Assembly (NCBI GenBank): GCA_963169055.1
Contig: CAUJFU010000225.1
Coordinates: 1-22,008 of the forward strand
Direction: 5' to 3'
Origin: Myxococcota bacterium
GTDB taxonomy: Bacteria; Myxococcota_C; UBA6777
Length of the DNA: 22,008 nt
The position numbers were made by a program, and so were the translations under genes. Position 1 is the stretch's first letter. Each line of letters starts with the position of its first letter. This document shows positions 19,619 through 22,008 of this stretch, piece after piece. The notes below the pieces were generated by a model. It did not search any database. It was not told the origin of the DNA and saw only the letters and a list, made by a program, of their open reading frames with translations.

Positions 19619-22008
19619 ATGAGGCAACAGGTCGGAAAATGGAGCATTTTGTTTTTGGGCGTATTGTTTGGTTTCGTGGTGTCTTGTGGAGGAACGCCGA
19701 ATTGTATCAACGGCGTCCAGACGACGGATTATAACACCAGTGGCTTGCAATGCACCAAGTCTTGTGATTGCAGCAACCTCAAGTACGAAGGCTACTGCGT
19801 CAACGCAGTCTGCATCTCTACCCTACGCGGTTCTGCCGAACGCAAGGGCGAGTTCCGCCTCTGCAAGCTCTTGCAAAAAGTCGGTTCTTGCGAGTGGGGT
19901 CAACAAGAAGCCCAACCCACGCCCCTGACCGGGCTTCTGTGGGGCGATTGTGTCCCTCCCACTCCCACGCCCGAAAACACCCCTGCCCTGTGTTCCGATG
20001 GTGACGACAACGATTGCAACGGTCTGACCGACGAATCCGATCCAAGCTGCAAGAACTTTTGTCAAGTGGGCAGCCAAAGTCCTTGCTATCCCGCAGCCGA
20101 AAACACCCTCAATCAAGGACTCTGTCGCTCTGGGTTAAAGACTTGCCAAAACGATGGGACATGGGGGGCTTGCGTCGGCGTCGTTGTTCCCAAGGCCGAA
20201 ACCTGCAACGCCCAAGATGACGACTGTAACGGGCTGATCGATGACGGCCTTGTTGGTTGCAACACCACCGAATCCTGTATCGAAGGCTCACAAAAGCCCT
20301 GTTATCAAGGAGCGGGCGGCTGTTTCTTTGAAACGTTGGCAAACGGCAGCAAGGGCTTTCGTTGTGTCGGCGTCTGCAAAACGGGGACGCAGACCTGTAA
20401 AGCCGGTGTATGGGGAACTTGTGAAGGGGCGATCAAACCAAGCGACGAAACCTGCGATGGATTGGACAACGATTGCGATGGCAAAGTTGACGAAGGCTGT
20501 ACTTGCCAGCCCAACGAACAACGGCCTTGTTTCTTGGGTTCGCAAAATAAGGCTGTCGGCGAATGTACCGCAGGGACACAACAATGCGTGAAGAGCGTTT
20601 GGGGCGAGTGCAAGGGCGCGATCGCGCCAAGCGCAGAGATATGCGACAAGAAAGACAACGACTGCAACGGCCTGATCGACGACCAGTGCGCTTGTAAGCA
20701 AAACGCCGATTGTCCGCAAGGAGAGGCGTGTGTCAACGGAGCCTGTCGTCAAAGCAATTGCCCTGCGGGACAGGAACTTTGCGCGGGCAGTTGCGTGGAC
20801 ACAAAAACTTCTGTCGCGCATTGTGGCGGATGCAGCAAGGCTTGTGTGGCTCCACAAACCTGCGTTGATGGGGCCTGTCAGTCAAGCGATTGTCCTGCGG
20901 GCCAAGTCAAGTGCGACGGGCAATGCGTCGATACAAAAACCTCTGCCTCGCATTGTGGCGGATGCGACAAGGCTTGCGCTTCGCCAAAGACCTGCCAGGC
21001 GGGTCAGTGCGCTTGCCCCAACGGACAAGCCGATTGCAGCGGTTTTTGTGTTGATACAACATCCTCCTCGCTGCATTGTGGTGCGTGTGGCAACGCTTGT
21101 CCTCAAGAAAAGACCTGTCAGGCGAGCCAGTGCGCCTGCCCCAACGGACAAGCCGATTGCAGCGGGAAATGCGTCAATACAAAAACGACGAACGCACATT
21201 GTGGCGGATGCAACAAGGCTTGCACTCCCCCTAATGTCTGTTTTGACGGTGCTTGTGGCGAAACGTCTTGCACGCCGGGCCTAACTCTTTGCAACGGGGT
21301 CTGTGCGGATATCACGGACTCTGAGGCCCACTGTGGCGGATGTGGCAAGCCTTGCGCGGCGTCCGAAGTCTGTTCTTCGAGTCGTTGTCGGATTCCTCCG
21401 CAGATCGCTATGGGGTATTCCATCACCTGCTTGTTTGGTGGAAACGCCACTTGCTGGGGCTTCAATCTCGTCGGCCACCTCGGCTACGGCGATAAGGTGG
21501 AGCGCACCAAACCCACCACACCTCCGATCGACTTCGGAAGCGGGCGCGTCGCGTTGTCTATGTCAGTCGGAAGCAACCATACCTGCGTGGTTTTGGATAA
21601 CTATACCCTCAAATGTTGGGGCGGGAATACCGCAGGCGAACTCGGCAATGGCAGTACAAGTTCTTTCACCTTGATGGCCCCACCAACGACCGTGATCGAG
21701 CTTGGGACAGGACGCACAGCCAAGTCCGTGGCGGTGGGTTCGCAGCGTACCTGCGCAATCTTGGATGACAACAGCGTCAAGTGTTGGGGACTCAACGACA
21801 AAGGCTACCTCGGCTACGGCGACACCATGCCGCGAACTCAGCCCTCCTCGACCTCTGTGAACCTTGGAAGCGGGCTCTCTGCCAAAACGATCGCTGCGGA
21901 GGGCGATCACATCTGTGTGATCTTAAACAACGGTAGCGTCAAGTGTTGGGGAGACAACACTTACGGCGAACTTGGCGACGGGACCACCACCAACCGAGAC
22001 GCCCCCCC
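19619..22008 (+). CDS. MopE / Stig1-like / RCC1 multidomain lipoprotein, 3' truncated
   Basis: 796 full codons are visible and no stop occurs before the window end. ATG 19619 is preferred: GAGAGG is 7 bases upstream; ATG 19613 in frame is the alternative. The lipobox is V-V-S-C23. Residues 125-360 hold four acidic motifs of the MopE type (D127-GDDNDCNGLTDE, D200, D283, D346), each followed by Cys-rich spacers; in this family such motifs are predicted metal-binding. Residues 381-590 are five Cys-rich repeats of about 42 residues (C.G.CVDT..S..HCGGC..AC....C..G.C), Stig1-like and common in Myxococcota. From about 598 RCC1-like repeats begin (CWG.N..G.LG.G, at least four copies), which may form a beta-propeller blade set. 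It should be a surface lipoprotein for binding or adhesion. Divergent from paralogue B, with 280 bases between starts. Confidence 0.93.
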   Translation, partial: MRQQVGKWSILFLGVLFGFVVSCGGTPNCINGVQTTDYNTSGLQCTKSCDCSNLKYEGYCVNAVCISTLRGSAERKGEFRLCKLLQKVGSCEWGQQEAQPTPLTGLLWGDCVPPTPTPENTPALCSDGDDNDCNGLTDESDPSCKNFCQVGSQSPCYPAAENTLNQGLCRSGLKTCQNDGTWGACVGVVVPKAETCNAQDDDCNGLIDDGLVGCNTTESCIEGSQKPCYQGAGGCFFETLANGSKGFRCVGVCKTGTQTCKAGVWGTCEGAIKPSDETCDGLDNDCDGKVDEGCTCQPNEQRPCFLGSQNKAVGECTAGTQQCVKSVWGECKGAIAPSAEICDKKDNDCNGLIDDQCACKQNADCPQGEACVNGACRQSNCPAGQELCAGSCVDTKTSVAHCGGCSKACVAPQTCVDGACQSSDCPAGQVKCDGQCVDTKTSASHCGGCDKACASPKTCQAGQCACPNGQADCSGFCVDTTSSSLHCGACGNACPQEKTCQASQCACPNGQADCSGKCVNTKTTNAHCGGCNKACTPPNVCFDGACGETSCTPGLTLCNGVCADITDSEAHCGGCGKPCAASEVCSSSRCRIPPQIAMGYSITCLFGGNATCWGFNLVGHLGYGDKVERTKPTTPPIDFGSGRVALSMSVGSNHTCVVLDNYTLKCWGGNTAGELGNGSTSSFTLMAPPTTVIELGTGRTAKSVAVGSQRTCAILDDNSVKCWGLNDKGYLGYGDTMPRTQPSSTSVNLGSGLSAKTIAAEGDHICVILNNGSVKCWGDNTYGELGDGTTTNRDAP
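20759..21388 (+). repeat. Five tandem Cys-rich protein repeats
   Basis: Five units of about 126 bp encode residues 381-590. Units 3 and 4 are nearly identical over TGCCCCAACGGACAAGCCG and flanking bases, which points to recent unit duplication. The other units differ more. Confidence 0.85.

Noticed and set aside
1-22008. Apparent excess of GATC and CGATCG words
   Set aside because: ATC and GAT are frequent codons here and I cannot compute an expected count, so no claim is made.

Overview
The window looks like a chromosomal segment from a member of the Myxococcota or a close deltaproteobacterial relative. The evidence is protein content: three Ser/Thr kinases with one transmembrane helix each, PEGA domains, two proteins ending in an AgmX/PglI-type C-terminal domain, a TIGR03790-family protein with a MYXO-CTERM-like tail, and a lipoprotein combining MopE-type acidic motifs, Cys-rich Stig1-like repeats and RCC1 repeats. 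Base composition is only moderately GC-rich, so a high-GC genus such as Myxococcus or Sorangium is unlikely. No rRNA, tRNA, CRISPR array, insertion sequence or phage gene was seen.

Layout. (1) 1-1065, plus: the 3' part of a PhoD-like metallophosphatase. (2) 1136-4285, minus: an exported AgmX-tail protein, a secreted protein with a strict 10-residue cysteine ladder, and an HD-domain phosphohydrolase. (3) 4626-12559, plus: a lipoprotein with an AgmX-like tail, kinase STK-A, then a compact run of kinase-PEGA (STK-B), TPR-PEGA membrane protein and a Bmp/PnrA-type solute-binding lipoprotein. (4) 12587-19338, minus: an apparent four-gene operon, in transcription order two tandem paralogous periplasmic/membrane proteins, kinase STK-C and the TIGR03790/MYXO-CTERM protein. 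(5) 19619-22008, plus: a large multidomain Cys-rich lipoprotein that runs off the window.

How the genes may work together. Almost everything is predicted to be exported, lipid-anchored or membrane-spanning. Two operons each join a one-pass Ser/Thr kinase to proteins with a helical N-terminal part, two C-terminal transmembrane helices and a short loop between them. This suggests two parallel envelope-sensing modules. One has a ligand-binding lipoprotein next to it and the other a surface protein. That is inference from neighbourhood and topology only.

Most unusual signals. First, the cysteine spacing in the 2508-3323 protein is mirror-symmetric: 4,4,8, thirteen steps of 10, then 8,4,4. Second, a dispersed intergenic element of about 38 bp lies upstream of several genes, always in the same orientation relative to the gene. 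Third, in-phase 9, 24 and 30 bp tandem repeats have expanded exported or disordered protein segments in several unrelated genes.
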